From contig MKTT01000050.1 in NCBI GenBank assembly GCA_001898385.1, positions 94,489 to 158,488 of the forward strand: a DNA stretch of 64,000 nt. Direction: 5' to 3'. Below, one piece after another: positions 54,746 to 63,162 of the stretch (its first letter is position 1; each line of letters begins with the position of its first letter). This DNA is from Planctomycetales bacterium 71-10. GTDB lineage: Bacteria; Planctomycetota; Planctomycetia; Isosphaerales; Isosphaeraceae. The translations under genes and the position numbers were made by a program. The notes beneath the pieces were generated by a model. The model searched no databases. It worked only from the letters and a program-made list of their open reading frames with translations, and was not told where the DNA came from.

Positions 54746-54884
54746 GTCGGGCTCCTCCCGCCTTCGTCATCGCTCGGGGCGGTCGCGCCACGCATTCCTT
54801 GCGTGGATCCGTCCCGGGGATCCGTTCGGGCGTCCGTCGGGGCTGGGCGAGGCCCGAGGGCGTGGGGAGGAGGAAGCTCCTCGC

Positions 54885-55256
54885 TCAACGCGCCGGGGGC
54901 TCGGTCGCCGGCTCGACGGCTCCGTTGCCTTCTAGATCGGCATCGGAGGCCTCGTCCAACAGGGGAAGATTGTCCGGATTCATCTTTCGGACGAGTTCTT
55001 CCATTTCCTTGCCCGGCTTGAACGTGACGACGTTCTTGGACGGGACGTAGACCTTGTCGCCGGTCCGGGGGTTGCGCGCCTTGCGGGGGGCCCGTCGCTT
55101 GACCTCGAAGACGCCGAAGTTGCGCAGCTCGATGCGGCCTTCGGTGACGAGCGTCTCGATGATCGCGTCCAGGGTGCGCTGGACGATATCCTTGGTCTTG
55201 AGCTGCGTGAGTCCGATGTCCTCGGAGATTTTCTTCACGATCTCTTTTTTCGTCAC
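54885..55256 (-). CDS. HU-family DNA-binding protein with acidic tail
   Basis: The product is 123 residues. The HU/IHF fold is clear: [35 protein letters not shown] forms the helices, [43 protein letters not shown] the strands and DNA-clasping arm with the conserved Arg-Asn-Pro-Arg-Thr-Gly. HU proteins bend and compact DNA. After the core a 30-residue acidic, Pro-rich tail ([23 protein letters not shown]) is added, longer than in typical ~90-residue HU. The GTG at 55256 with GGAG upstream is preferred over the GTG at 55271. Confidence 0.93.
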   Translation of the reverse strand: MTKKEIVKKISEDIGLTQLKTKDIVQRTLDAIIETLVTEGRIELRNFGVFEVKRRAPRKARNPRTGDKVYVPSKNVVTFKPGKEMEELVRKMNPDNLPLLDEASDADLEGNGAVEPATEPPAR

Positions 55257-55370
55257 GATGGCGATCTCCACGAAGGCGCGGGCGGCTCGCTGGGAGGCCG
55301 GAACGTCTCAAATGTATTGGCCGCATGGATTAGTGTCAAGCAAAAACCCACGTCGGGGGGCGTCGCCGGC

Positions 55371-55838
55371 TCAGCGCGGCCGGCCGGCGTCGGGCGGCGT
55401 CGGGCCCCGGAAATCGCCCCTGGCGGCGGCGTCGCGGAGGTGGCGGTGGAGGGGGGCGTAGCCCCAGGGCCAGCCCCGGCCGGCGACCAGGGCCTTCAGG
55501 CGGGCCAGGAACCGTTCGGAGAGTTCGGGGGCCCGGCCCTCATAGTCGGGATCGCAGAAGTAGACGCGACATCCCAGCGGCCGGGCCTCGCGCGCGGTGC
55601 AGCGACCGGCGGCGTCCTGCCAGGGGCAGGTGAGGCCGTCGTCGAGCGGCCGGGACGGGGGCGGGGCGTCGGCGAGCAGGACGGCCGCCTCGGGGGCCGA
55701 CAGGAACAGGGTGTGCCCGTATTCCTCGAACCGGCAGCAGCGCCCGCTCAGGGCGCAGCGGGGCCCGGCCTCGGCCACGGCCGCGTCCAGTTCCTGGTAG
55801 AGGATGGCCAGGGGGCCCCGGGCCTCGTCGGCGGTCAT
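55371..55838 (-). CDS. YkgJ-like Cys-cluster protein
   Basis: The product is 155 residues. The pattern CALSGRCCRFEEYGHTLFLSAPEAAVLL followed by LTCPWQDAAGRCTAREARPLGCRVYFCD is the conserved Cys layout of the YkgJ/UPF0153 family, predicted to bind zinc or an Fe-S cluster. The function of the family is unknown. The ATG overlaps the TGA of the second member (ATGA), so the pair is one operon. It ends 100 bp from the HU gene's start region on the same strand. Confidence 0.85.
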   Translation of the reverse strand: MTADEARGPLAILYQELDAAVAEAGPRCALSGRCCRFEEYGHTLFLSAPEAAVLLADAPPPSRPLDDGLTCPWQDAAGRCTAREARPLGCRVYFCDPDYEGRAPELSERFLARLKALVAGRGWPWGYAPLHRHLRDAAARGDFRGPTPPDAGRPR

Positions 55839-56260
55839 GTGTGGACCTTGCCGATCGACTCGATGATCTCGTCGGCCGAGTAATGCCGGCCCTTCCCGGA
55901 TCCGGGGCAGATCTGCGTGACGTGCTCCCAGTCCTCGGGCGACTCGACGTTCTCGGGCCAGAAGGGCCAGGTGCGGCACTGGACGGGGCGGGCCTCGTAG
56001 ACCGTGCAGCCGGTCCCGCGCTCCCAGAAGATGCAGTCGCCCCCCGGGCGTTCGATCAGGCTGTAGCGGCGGCCGACCTTGCGCACGAACTTCAGCGAGA
56101 ATTCGTCGGGCGTCTCGCCGCGGTGGGCGGCCAGGGCGGCGACCTCGTCGGCGTCGACCCAGACGTACCCCGGCGCGCCGGTGCAGCAGGCCCCGCAGCG
56201 GGTGCAGGTGAACGAGAGGCCGTCCTTGAACCAGGGTTCGCGCGCGGGGCGACCGCTCAT
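55835..56260 (-). CDS. YkgJ family zinc/iron-chelating protein
   Basis: The product is 141 residues. FTCTRCGACCTGAPGYVWVDADEVAALA and CIFWERGTGCTVYEARPVQCRTWPFWPE are the full UPF0153/YkgJ signature, with Cys residues placed to ligate a metal centre. It is a paralogue of the downstream protein. The ATG at 56260 lies just upstream of the divergent enolase-superfamily gene. No biochemical role is established for this family; the tandem arrangement of two members is notable. Confidence 0.9.
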   Translation of the reverse strand: MSGRPAREPWFKDGLSFTCTRCGACCTGAPGYVWVDADEVAALAAHRGETPDEFSLKFVRKVGRRYSLIERPGGDCIFWERGTGCTVYEARPVQCRTWPFWPENVESPEDWEHVTQICPGSGKGRHYSADEIIESIGKVHT

Positions 56261-56449
56261 GATGGGATTCGTCGTCCGGTTGGATGGTCGTGGCGGGGTG
56301 CGTCCGATCAGTCTAACAACCCGCCGCCCCGGCGACAATTCCGGCCGCCGGGCGGCATGGAACGCGCCGCCCTTGTGATAAGCTGGACGGCGACGTTCGG
56401 CGCCCCCGTGGGCGTCGACGCCATCCGGGACGGACGGAGGACGCGCAGC

Positions 56450-57589
56450 GTGTTCACAGCCACCAGCCCCGTGGAACGGGTCGTCGTCACGCGGATCCGG
56501 ATCCCGATGAAGTCGTCCTGGCCCGTGGCGACGGGCGAGGCCGCGGTGAAGGACGCGATCCTGGTGACGCTGGAGACGTCGTCGGGCGTCGCCCACGGCG
56601 AGGCGTCGCCCGCGCCCGGCTCGGGCGCGCTCGTCGACGATTGCTGGGCCGAGCTGACCGGCCTGATCGCCCCGAAGCTCCTCGGCGCGTCGGTCGACTG
56701 CACCGAGCGGATCGCCCAGGCCGCCGCGGGCTGGGGCGCGGGCCCGATCGCGACCGCCGGCGCCGAGACCGCCCTGTGGGACCTGCTGGGCCAGGAGCAT
56801 CGCGCCACGGTCGCCCAGCTCCTGGGGGCGGTGGAGACGCAGATCGCGATGGGGGTGGAGTCGGGCCTGGCGGTCGGCCTACATCCGTCCGTCGTGGAGC
56901 TGCTGCGGTCGATCGAGGCCCATCTCGCGGAGGGCTACCGGCGGGTGAAGATCCGGATCGCCCCCGGCCGCGACCTGGAGTTCGCCCGCGCCGTGCGCGG
57001 GCACTTCCCCGACGTCGAGCTGATGGTCGACGGCGGCGGCGAGTACACGGCGGCCGACGCCGACCTGTTCCGGGCGCTGGACGAACTCGACCTGCTGATG
57101 ATCGAGCAGCCCTACGCCCCTCGCGACTTCGACGCCCTGGCGGAGTTGCAGGCGACGCTCGTCACCCCGATCTGCCTGGACGAGTCGGCCGACACGCGGG
57201 AGCAGACGGCCGAGGCGATCCGCCGCAGCGCCTGCAAGATCGTGAACCTGAAGCTCCAGCGCACCGGGGGCCTGTCCGCCGCGCGGGCGATCCACGACCT
57301 CTGCTTCCAGCACGGCGTCGCCTGCTGGGTGGGGTCGATGCCGGAACTCGGGCTGGGCCAGGCGTATGGCGTCCACCTGGGGACGCTGGCCAACTGCAAG
57401 TACGCCTCCGACCTGGAGCCGGGCGCCCGGTGGTTCGTCGACGACATCGTCGTCCCGCCGTTCGAGATGACTTCGCCGGGTCAGTTCGCCGTCCCCGCCC
57501 GGCCGGGGGTCGGCGTGCAGGTGGACGCGCAGAAGGTCCATCGCTATCAGGTGGAGCGCCGGGAGTTCCATCGGACCACGACCGCCTGA
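56450..57589 (+). CDS. Enolase-superfamily enzyme (MenC/NSAR-like) with altered catalytic residue
   Basis: The product is 379 residues. The start is GTG at 56450 after GGAGG. The family barrel is clear: GPIATAGAETALWDLLG, the strand with Lys166-x-Arg168 (KIRIAPGRDLEF), Asp193 (MVDGGGEY), Glu218 (IEQPYAP), Asp243 (ICLDESAD) and Lys267 (VNLKLQRTGG). The best match is o-succinylbenzoate synthase or N-succinylamino acid racemase, where the second residue of KxK is a catalytic Lys; here it is Arg, and the Asn of the usual VDAN is Gly. Substrate and reaction are therefore uncertain. No other menaquinone gene is nearby. Confidence 0.85.
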   Translation: MFTATSPVERVVVTRIRIPMKSSWPVATGEAAVKDAILVTLETSSGVAHGEASPAPGSGALVDDCWAELTGLIAPKLLGASVDCTERIAQAAAGWGAGPIATAGAETALWDLLGQEHRATVAQLLGAVETQIAMGVESGLAVGLHPSVVELLRSIEAHLAEGYRRVKIRIAPGRDLEFARAVRGHFPDVELMVDGGGEYTAADADLFRALDELDLLMIEQPYAPRDFDALAELQATLVTPICLDESADTREQTAEAIRRSACKIVNLKLQRTGGLSAARAIHDLCFQHGVACWVGSMPELGLGQAYGVHLGTLANCKYASDLEPGARWFVDDIVVPPFEMTSPGQFAVPARPGVGVQVDAQKVHRYQVERREFHRTTTA

Positions 57590-57630
57590 GCCAACCCGAG
57601 GGGCTTCTGGAATTCGTCGATCGGCGTTCC

Positions 57631-57822
57631 GACGTCTTCCCCCCTCGCGGGGGAAGACAGACCGCGCAGCGGTCAGATGAGGGGGACGCGAAGCAGAGGC
57701 ACCGTCGGGATTCGAAGGCCCGACCGATCGGCTCGGGAGTCCAACGGCCATCGCGCTCGTCGTCCCCCTCATCCGGCCCTTCGGGCCACCTTCCCCCGCG
57801 AGGGGGGAAGGCCGTTATGATG
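57631..57822 (-). repeat. Structured palindromic repeat, copy 4 (inverted)
   Basis: The same element in opposite orientation: hairpin E first, then D as GACCGC GCA GCGGTC, C', the middle, C, B and A, ending with CATCATAACGGC on the minus strand. Hairpin D has both stem strands changed relative to the other copies yet stays paired. It lies between the enolase-superfamily gene and the amidohydrolase gene. Confidence 0.9.
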
Positions 57823-57892
57823 CTCACCCAGCCTCCGACGCGAGCCGCCGAATCCTAATAGACACTGCCCGCGAGGAATCGAGGAGACCGCC

Positions 57893-58810
57893 ATGCCGTC
57901 GACCCGCCGCGAATTCCTGGGCCGGACCGCCGCCGTCGCCGCGATGACCGCGGTCGGGGCCGCGCCCGTGGAGCCGATCGTCGACTCCCACGTCCACATC
58001 TGGGACCTGTCGAAGATCCGCCCCCCCTGGATGACCGGCTCCGGCCTGGATCGGCCGGCCCGATGGGCCGAGTATCGCGAGGCATCGGCCGGGATGGACG
58101 TGGCGAAGGCCGTGTACCTGGAGATCGACGTCGCGCCGGCCGACCACCCGCTCGAAGCCCGGCTCGCGATCGAGCTTTGCCGCGACCCGTCGAACGCATT
58201 CGTCGCCGCGGTGATCGGCGGCCGTCCCGCGGACGAGACGTTCCGGGATTACATCGCCCCGCTGGCGAAGGAGCCGGAAGTGAAGGGCGTGCGGCAGGTG
58301 CTCCACGGCGAGACGCCCGCCGGGACCTGCCTCCGGCCGGAGTTCGTCCGGGGCGTCCGGCTGCTCGGCGAGCTGGGCCTGAGTTTCGACCTCTGCCTGC
58401 GTCACGCGGACCTCCCGGACGCCGCGAAGCTGATCGAGGCCGCGCCCGGGACGTCGTTCGTGCTGGACCACTGCGGCAACCCGCCGGTGTTCGGCGACCT
58501 GTCGGCGTGGAAGAAGGACGTCGACCGGATCGCGAAGTTCCCGAACGTCGTCGGCAAGGTCTCCGGGATCGTGTCGCAGGCGAAGGGCCGGGCGTGGTCG
58601 GACGACGACCTCGCGCCGGTGGTCCTGCACATGCTGGAGGCGTTCGGGCCGGATCGCGTGATGTTCGGCGGCGACTGGCCGGTCTGCACGCTGGGCGCGC
58701 CGCTGGGGGCGTGGGCGGCCTCGCTGAAGCGGATCACGGCCGACCGGCCCGAGGCCGAGCGCCGGAAGCTGTGGCACGACAACGCCGTGAAGGCGTACCG
58801 GCTGACGTGA
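57893..58810 (+). CDS. Tat-exported amidohydrolase
   Basis: The product is 305 residues. TRREFLGRTAAVAAMTAVGA is a twin-arginine signal. The domain is a TIM-barrel amidohydrolase (amidohydro_2 type): PIVDSHVHIWDL gives the metal-binding His-x-His, LDHCGNPP and FGGDWPVCT carry the later His/Asp ligands, and EIDVAPADHPLEA is typical of the group. Related enzymes act on lactones or decarboxylate aromatic acids; the substrate here is unknown. It follows repeat copy 4 and converges with moaA. Confidence 0.9.
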   Translation: MPSTRREFLGRTAAVAAMTAVGAAPVEPIVDSHVHIWDLSKIRPPWMTGSGLDRPARWAEYREASAGMDVAKAVYLEIDVAPADHPLEARLAIELCRDPSNAFVAAVIGGRPADETFRDYIAPLAKEPEVKGVRQVLHGETPAGTCLRPEFVRGVRLLGELGLSFDLCLRHADLPDAAKLIEAAPGTSFVLDHCGNPPVFGDLSAWKKDVDRIAKFPNVVGKVSGIVSQAKGRAWSDDDLAPVVLHMLEAFGPDRVMFGGDWPVCTLGAPLGAWAASLKRITADRPEAERRKLWHDNAVKAYRLT

Positions 58811-58819
58811 GCGTCCGCG

Positions 58820-59851
58820 TCAGCCGCCGATCGAGTGCATCGGCCGGTCGGGCTGCACGAACCGGGCGGTGTTGATCTCGTGGCCTTCCCACTTGCCGGC
58901 GACCGAGGCCGCCACGACCTGCGCCACGGCCTCGTCCGCCGCGCCGGAGCGCAGCAGCGAGCGGACGTCGGCCTCGTCGAGGGCGAACAGGCAGTTGCGG
59001 ACCTTGCCGTCGGAGGTCAGGCGCAGGCGGTTGCAGCTCATGCAGAACGGGCGGCTGACGGAGGAGATCAGCCCGACCCGGCCGCCGCCGTCGAGGTAGT
59101 CGTAGTCGAGCGCCGGGGCGCGGGGATCCTGGTCGGGCGCCGGGGCCAGCGGGCCGATCGCCGCGGCGACGGCGTCGAGGATCTCGTCGGCGGGGACGAC
59201 CTTCGCACGCTCCCAGGAATGGCCGGCGTCGAGCGGCATGTACTCGATGAACCGCATCCCGAGCCCGTGCTCGCGGGCGAAGCGGGCGAGCGGGACGACG
59301 TCGTCCTCGTTGAAGCCCCGGATGATCACGGCGTTCAGCTTGATCGGGTCGAAGCCGGCGCGCTTCGCGGCGAGCACGCCGTCGATGGTGGCGTCGAGGC
59401 CCGGCCGGCGGGCGAGGCGTTCGAAGCGGCCCGGGTCGAGCGTGTCCAGGCTGATGTTGATGCGTTCGAGGCCGGCGTCGCGGAGGCGGGCGGCCATCGG
59501 CGCCAGGAGCATGGCGTTGGTCGTCAGGCCCACGTCGGCGATCCCCTCGATCGCGACGAGCATGCGGACGAGGACGTCCAGGTCCTTGCGCAGCAGCGGC
59601 TCGCCGCCGGTCAGGCGGATCTTGTCGACCCCCATCGGCGCGACGATCGCCACGAACCGGGCGATCTCCTCGAAGCTGAGCAGCCGCTCGCGGGGCATGA
59701 ACTCCACCTGCTCCGGCATGCAGTAGACGCAGCGGAGGTTGCAGCGGTCGGTCACGCTGATGCGCAGGTTATTGTGGACGCGGCCGAACGAGTCCACCAG
59801 CCGGCGCGGCGCGAGGGTCGATCCCGGGGCGGTCGAGGGGAGCGGGGTCAT
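58820..59851 (-). CDS. moaA: GTP 3',8-cyclase MoaA
   Basis: The product is 343 residues. MoaA is the radical-SAM enzyme that starts molybdenum cofactor synthesis from GTP. RISVTDRCNLRCVYCMP binds the first Fe-S cluster through CxxxCxxC; RPFCMSCNRLRLTSDGKVRNCLF binds the second; the C-terminus ends in GG as required. It is the last gene of the minus-strand operon xdhC - mocA-moaD - moaE - moaA; its ATG lies 9 bp after moaE. MoaC, the partner enzyme, is not in the window. Confidence 0.97.
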   Translation of the reverse strand: MTPLPSTAPGSTLAPRRLVDSFGRVHNNLRISVTDRCNLRCVYCMPEQVEFMPRERLLSFEEIARFVAIVAPMGVDKIRLTGGEPLLRKDLDVLVRMLVAIEGIADVGLTTNAMLLAPMAARLRDAGLERINISLDTLDPGRFERLARRPGLDATIDGVLAAKRAGFDPIKLNAVIIRGFNEDDVVPLARFAREHGLGMRFIEYMPLDAGHSWERAKVVPADEILDAVAAAIGPLAPAPDQDPRAPALDYDYLDGGGRVGLISSVSRPFCMSCNRLRLTSDGKVRNCLFALDEADVRSLLRSGAADEAVAQVVAASVAGKWEGHEINTARFVQPDRPMHSIGG

Positions 59852-59860
59852 GCTGCTATT

Positions 59861-60283
59861 CTACCGACCTTCCAGCCCGGGATGGATCCATTCCTCGCGG
59901 CCGTCGGCCCAGCGCTCGCGCTTCCAGATGGGGACGACCTCCTTGAGCGTGTCGATCAGCCAGCGGCAGGCTTCGAAGGAATCGCCGCGGTGGGGGCAGC
60001 TCACGGCGACGACGACGCTGACGTCCCCCAGCTCCAGCTTGCCGACGCGGTGGGCCAGGGCGACCTCGATGAGCGGCCAGCGGCGGCGGGCCTCGGCCTC
60101 CAACTCGTCGAGCTTCTTCGCGGCCATCTCGGGGTACGCCTCGTAGTCCAGGTGGACGGTCCGGCGCTCGCCGGTCATCTCGCGGACGGTCCCCAGGAAG
60201 GTGCAGACGGCCCCGGCGTTCGCGTGCCGGACCCGCTCGGTGAGCGCCGCGTGGTCCAGGGGGGATTCGGTGATCTCGACCAT
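59861..60283 (-). CDS. moaE: Molybdopterin synthase large subunit
   Basis: The product is 140 residues. MoaE inserts sulfur from MoaD into precursor Z. The sequence GAVCTFLGTVREMTGERRTVHLDYEAYPEMAAKKLDEL, VALAHRVGKLELGDVSVVVAVSCPHRGDSFEACRWLIDTLKEVVPIWKRE is the complete MoaE pattern, including the conserved Lys/Arg that hold MoaD. It lies between the mocA-moaD fusion and moaA. The partner MoaD is the C-terminal part of the preceding fusion. Confidence 0.97.
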   Translation of the reverse strand: MVEITESPLDHAALTERVRHANAGAVCTFLGTVREMTGERRTVHLDYEAYPEMAAKKLDELEAEARRRWPLIEVALAHRVGKLELGDVSVVVAVSCPHRGDSFEACRWLIDTLKEVVPIWKRERWADGREEWIHPGLEGR

Positions 60284-60303
60284 GAACGGGCCTTTCGGGG
60301 GGC

Positions 60304-61149
60304 TCAGCGACCGCCGCCGCTGACGGGCGGGATCAGGGCGAGGCGGGCGTCGGGGGAAAGGGGGGCGGCGTCGTCGGCGTACTCGTCGTCCACGGCGATG
60401 CGCACGCTCGCCGCGAGCGTCGCCAGCGCGGGGTGCTGATCCGCCAGCGCCCGCCGCAGGTCGCCGACGGTCGCGGGGCAGGGGAGGGAGACCTCCACCT
60501 CCGGCCGGCCGGCGCGCTCGCGGGCGACGGCGAACAGGCGGACCGTGCGCACGCCGAGGGCCCGCAGGTCGTCGGGCGTGTCCAGGTCGAACAGGACGGA
60601 ATCGTCGTCGACCGGGATCGCGTCGACCTCGTCCGCGTGGTCGGCGAGCAGGCGATTCACGCCGACGTCGGGCGGCAGGTCGAGGATCGCGCGCGCCAGC
60701 GGCCAGGGGAGGAGCGGGGGATGGCCGCGACGCCCTTCGCAGGTCGGGACCGCGATCCGGGCGGGCCGTTCGCGCCAGGCGGCGACCAGGCGGGCGACGG
60801 TCGCGGCCTCGATCTTGACGCCGTCGGCCGGGACGATGAGGACGCCGTCGGGCGGCGGATCGAGGCGGCCCAGCTCGCGCACGCCCAGCTCGATCGAGTC
60901 GCGCATCGCGGCGGGGCGGATCGCGGGGGCGATGACGTGCGCGCCGGCCCCGCGCGCGGCCTCGGCGACGGGGGGCCCCTCGGGCGCGTCGGGCGGGGGG
61001 GCGACGACGATCACGGGGGCGACGTCGGCCTCGACGAGCGCCGCGACGACCTTGGCGATCAGCGGGAGGCCGTCGAACTCGATCAGCAGCTTGGGGCGTC
61101 CCATGCGCACGCTGGCTCCGGCGGCGGGGACGATGGCGGCGACGGTCAT
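60304..61149 (-). CDS. MocA-MoaD fusion: molybdopterin nucleotidyltransferase joined to the synthase small subunit
   Basis: The product is 281 residues. Residues 1-199 are a MocA/MobA-type NTP transferase: AAIVPAAGASVRMGRPKLLIEFDG is the nucleotide-binding loop, VLIVPADGVKIE and FDLDTPDDL are typical of the CTP-using MocA side. Residues 200-281 are a full MoaD ubiquitin-like domain (VRLFAVARERAGRPEVEVSL...LALIPPVSGGGR). MoaD normally ends at Gly-Gly, which becomes a thiocarboxylate; here one Arg follows the glycines. Starts at ATG 61149, overlapping the xdhC stop (ATGA). Confidence 0.9.
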   Translation of the reverse strand: MTVAAIVPAAGASVRMGRPKLLIEFDGLPLIAKVVAALVEADVAPVIVVAPPPDAPEGPPVAEAARGAGAHVIAPAIRPAAMRDSIELGVRELGRLDPPPDGVLIVPADGVKIEAATVARLVAAWRERPARIAVPTCEGRRGHPPLLPWPLARAILDLPPDVGVNRLLADHADEVDAIPVDDDSVLFDLDTPDDLRALGVRTVRLFAVARERAGRPEVEVSLPCPATVGDLRRALADQHPALATLAASVRIAVDDEYADDAAPLSPDARLALIPPVSGGGR

Positions 61150-62171
61150 GGGGTTTTCGCCTTCGGGCCGAGGTTGCGGCGGGCGATCAGCTCGGCCACG
61201 ATGCTGACGGCGATCTCGGGGACGGTCCGCGAGCCGATCTCCAGGCCCACCGGCGCGCTCACGCGGGCGAGGGCGGCGTCGGGGACGCCCTGGTCTCGGA
61301 GGGCCTCGGAGATCAGACGGATCTTGCGCTTGCTGCCGATCATCCCGACGTAGCCGGCGGGCGTCGGCGCGGCGAGCCCCAGGGCCTCCTGGTCGTGGCC
61401 GTGGCCGCGGGTGACGATCAGGACGTAGGTGTGCGCGTCGGCGACGATCGACCCCAGCGCCTCGCCGATCGGGCCGACGAGGATCCGGCTCGCGGCGGGG
61501 AAGCGGTCGGCGTTGGCGAATCGGTCGCGGTCGTCGACCACCCAGACGTCGAAGTCGACCTCGGCCGCCAGGGCCGCGACGGCCTGGCCGACGTGCCCCG
61601 CGCCCACGATCACCAGCCGGACCGTCGGCGGCGAGGGGAGCCAGGCGACGCCGCGCTCGACGCGGGCCCGGGGCCGCTCGGCGAGGGGGGCGGGTCGCGT
61701 CTCCAGGCTCGCGTCGCCGGCCAGGACGAGGCCGTCTGCGTCGAACAGGGTGCGGCGGCCGACGGCCGGCGACTCGGGCGCGGCGACGACGGCCTCGGTG
61801 AAGCCGCCGCCCCGGTCGATCGCCCCGGCGAGCGCCCGGAAGTAGGCGAGCGGGGCGTCGCCGTGGAACGCCTCGACGACGACCGTCATCCGGCCGCCGC
61901 AGACGAGGCCGTCGGCCCAGGCGTCGTCGTGGTCCAGGACGTAGGAATGGACGCTCGCCCCGGGCTCGTGCAGCCGTCGCAGGGCCTTGAGCTTGACCTC
62001 GTTCTCCACGCAGCCGCCGCCGAGCGTGCCGACCTGGCCGCCGTCGGGGAGGACGAGCATCGCCGCGCCGGCCTTCTGGGGCGTCGACCCGCGGGTCTCC
62101 ACGACCTGGCAGAAGACGGCCGGGCGGCCGTCCTCCAGGGCCTTGACGAGCTGGCTGATCACGTCGCGCAT
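61146..62171 (-). CDS. XdhC/CoxI family protein
   Basis: The product is 341 residues. XdhC-type proteins bind molybdenum cofactor and insert it, after sulfuration, into xanthine-dehydrogenase-family enzymes. The N-terminal domain has FCQVVETRGSTPQKAGAAMLVLPDGGQVGTLGGGCVENEV, and the C-terminal Rossmann domain RLVIVGAGHVGQAVAALA and IGSKRKIRLI. It is the first gene of the cofactor operon, which suggests a molybdenum hydroxylase of the XDH family elsewhere in the genome. Its stop overlaps the mocA-moaD start. Confidence 0.94.
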   Translation of the reverse strand: MRDVISQLVKALEDGRPAVFCQVVETRGSTPQKAGAAMLVLPDGGQVGTLGGGCVENEVKLKALRRLHEPGASVHSYVLDHDDAWADGLVCGGRMTVVVEAFHGDAPLAYFRALAGAIDRGGGFTEAVVAAPESPAVGRRTLFDADGLVLAGDASLETRPAPLAERPRARVERGVAWLPSPPTVRLVIVGAGHVGQAVAALAAEVDFDVWVVDDRDRFANADRFPAASRILVGPIGEALGSIVADAHTYVLIVTRGHGHDQEALGLAAPTPAGYVGMIGSKRKIRLISEALRDQGVPDAALARVSAPVGLEIGSRTVPEIAVSIVAELIARRNLGPKAKTP

Positions 62172-62228
62172 CGATCCACGTCCTCCGGGGCGTCGTCCGC
62201 TCCGATGGAGCGCGTCGGGATCCCGCGA

Positions 62229-63020
62229 TCAGCGCGGGCTGTCGGCCTCGCCGGCCTTCGCGCCCGCCGGTGCGGCCTCGGGGCCGGGCGTCGAGGCGGG
62301 GGGCTTGCGGGCGGGGGTGGTCCGTTTCGGCCGGATCTTCAGGATCCCCTTGGCCCACTTGCCGATCTTGTCGGACTCCTCGGACGGGCCGAGCTGGTAC
62401 GACAACTTCTTCGGCCGGCCGGCGTCTTCGAGGGCCTTGAGGACGCCGGGCTTGCCGCGGACGTCCTCGTAGCGCTCGACGAGGGCGTCGTAGGCGTCGT
62501 TGACGTCCTTCACGGCCTGGCGCGCCTGGTCCATCGCCATGCGGGCGCCGGCCTCGGCCGCCTGCCGCTGCTTCTCGGTCGGGGCCTGCTTCTTCGCCTG
62601 GGCGATCTGCTTGCGGAGCTGCTCCGCCCGGCGCTGCTCCTGCTGGACGACGGCGTTCGCCTGGTTGCGGTAGTATCGGGAGTAGCGGCCGCGGCCGTAG
62701 CCCATCCCGCCGGAGGCCGATCGAGTCGCGGCGATCTCGGCCTGGAGCTGCTGCTCGCCGGCCTGCATCTCCAGGATCCCTTGCTCCATCATCGCCCCCG
62801 CCTCGATCCTGGCGAGGGCCTCGCGGGCCTGGTCGCGGGCGGCCGTGGCGTCGCGGTACTTCTCGCGCAGCTCCTTCTCGGCGTCGGCGAAGACGTAGCG
62901 GGTCTTCTCGGCCTCCAGGCCGAGCTGCGTCAGCGCGGCGTCGGGCCGCCGGGCCTCCTGGGCACCGGCGAGGGGGGCCAGGGCCAGCGTCAAGGTGAGG
63001 ATCGAGCCAAGGATACGCAT
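62229..63020 (-). CDS. Exported coiled-coil hypothetical protein
   Basis: The product is 263 residues. A Sec signal (MRILGSILTLTLALAPLAGA) is followed by long helices with heptad character (LTQLGLEAEKTRYVFADAEKELREKYRDATAARDQAREALARIEAG and, after a Gly/Tyr-rich break, QQEQRRAEQLRKQIAQAKKQAP). The end is Pro/Ala/Lys-rich and disordered. There is no known family. It lies 57 bp upstream of xdhC, and may share its promoter, but is not expected to act in cofactor synthesis. Periplasmic location is inferred. Confidence 0.8.
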   Translation of the reverse strand: MRILGSILTLTLALAPLAGAQEARRPDAALTQLGLEAEKTRYVFADAEKELREKYRDATAARDQAREALARIEAGAMMEQGILEMQAGEQQLQAEIAATRSASGGMGYGRGRYSRYYRNQANAVVQQEQRRAEQLRKQIAQAKKQAPTEKQRQAAEAGARMAMDQARQAVKDVNDAYDALVERYEDVRGKPGVLKALEDAGRPKKLSYQLGPSEESDKIGKWAKGILKIRPKRTTPARKPPASTPGPEAAPAGAKAGEADSPR

Positions 63021-63162
63021 ACGGCAGACCTCCGGGTCGCCGGGATCGATGACGGTTCGTCGCCTCCATTATAGCGCGACGGGGGGCGGCCGGGCCAATC
63101 CGCCGGCGGCGTCCTCGCGTGTGCCTTTGGATTTCGGCGAATCGCGACGAAATCGAGGTTGC

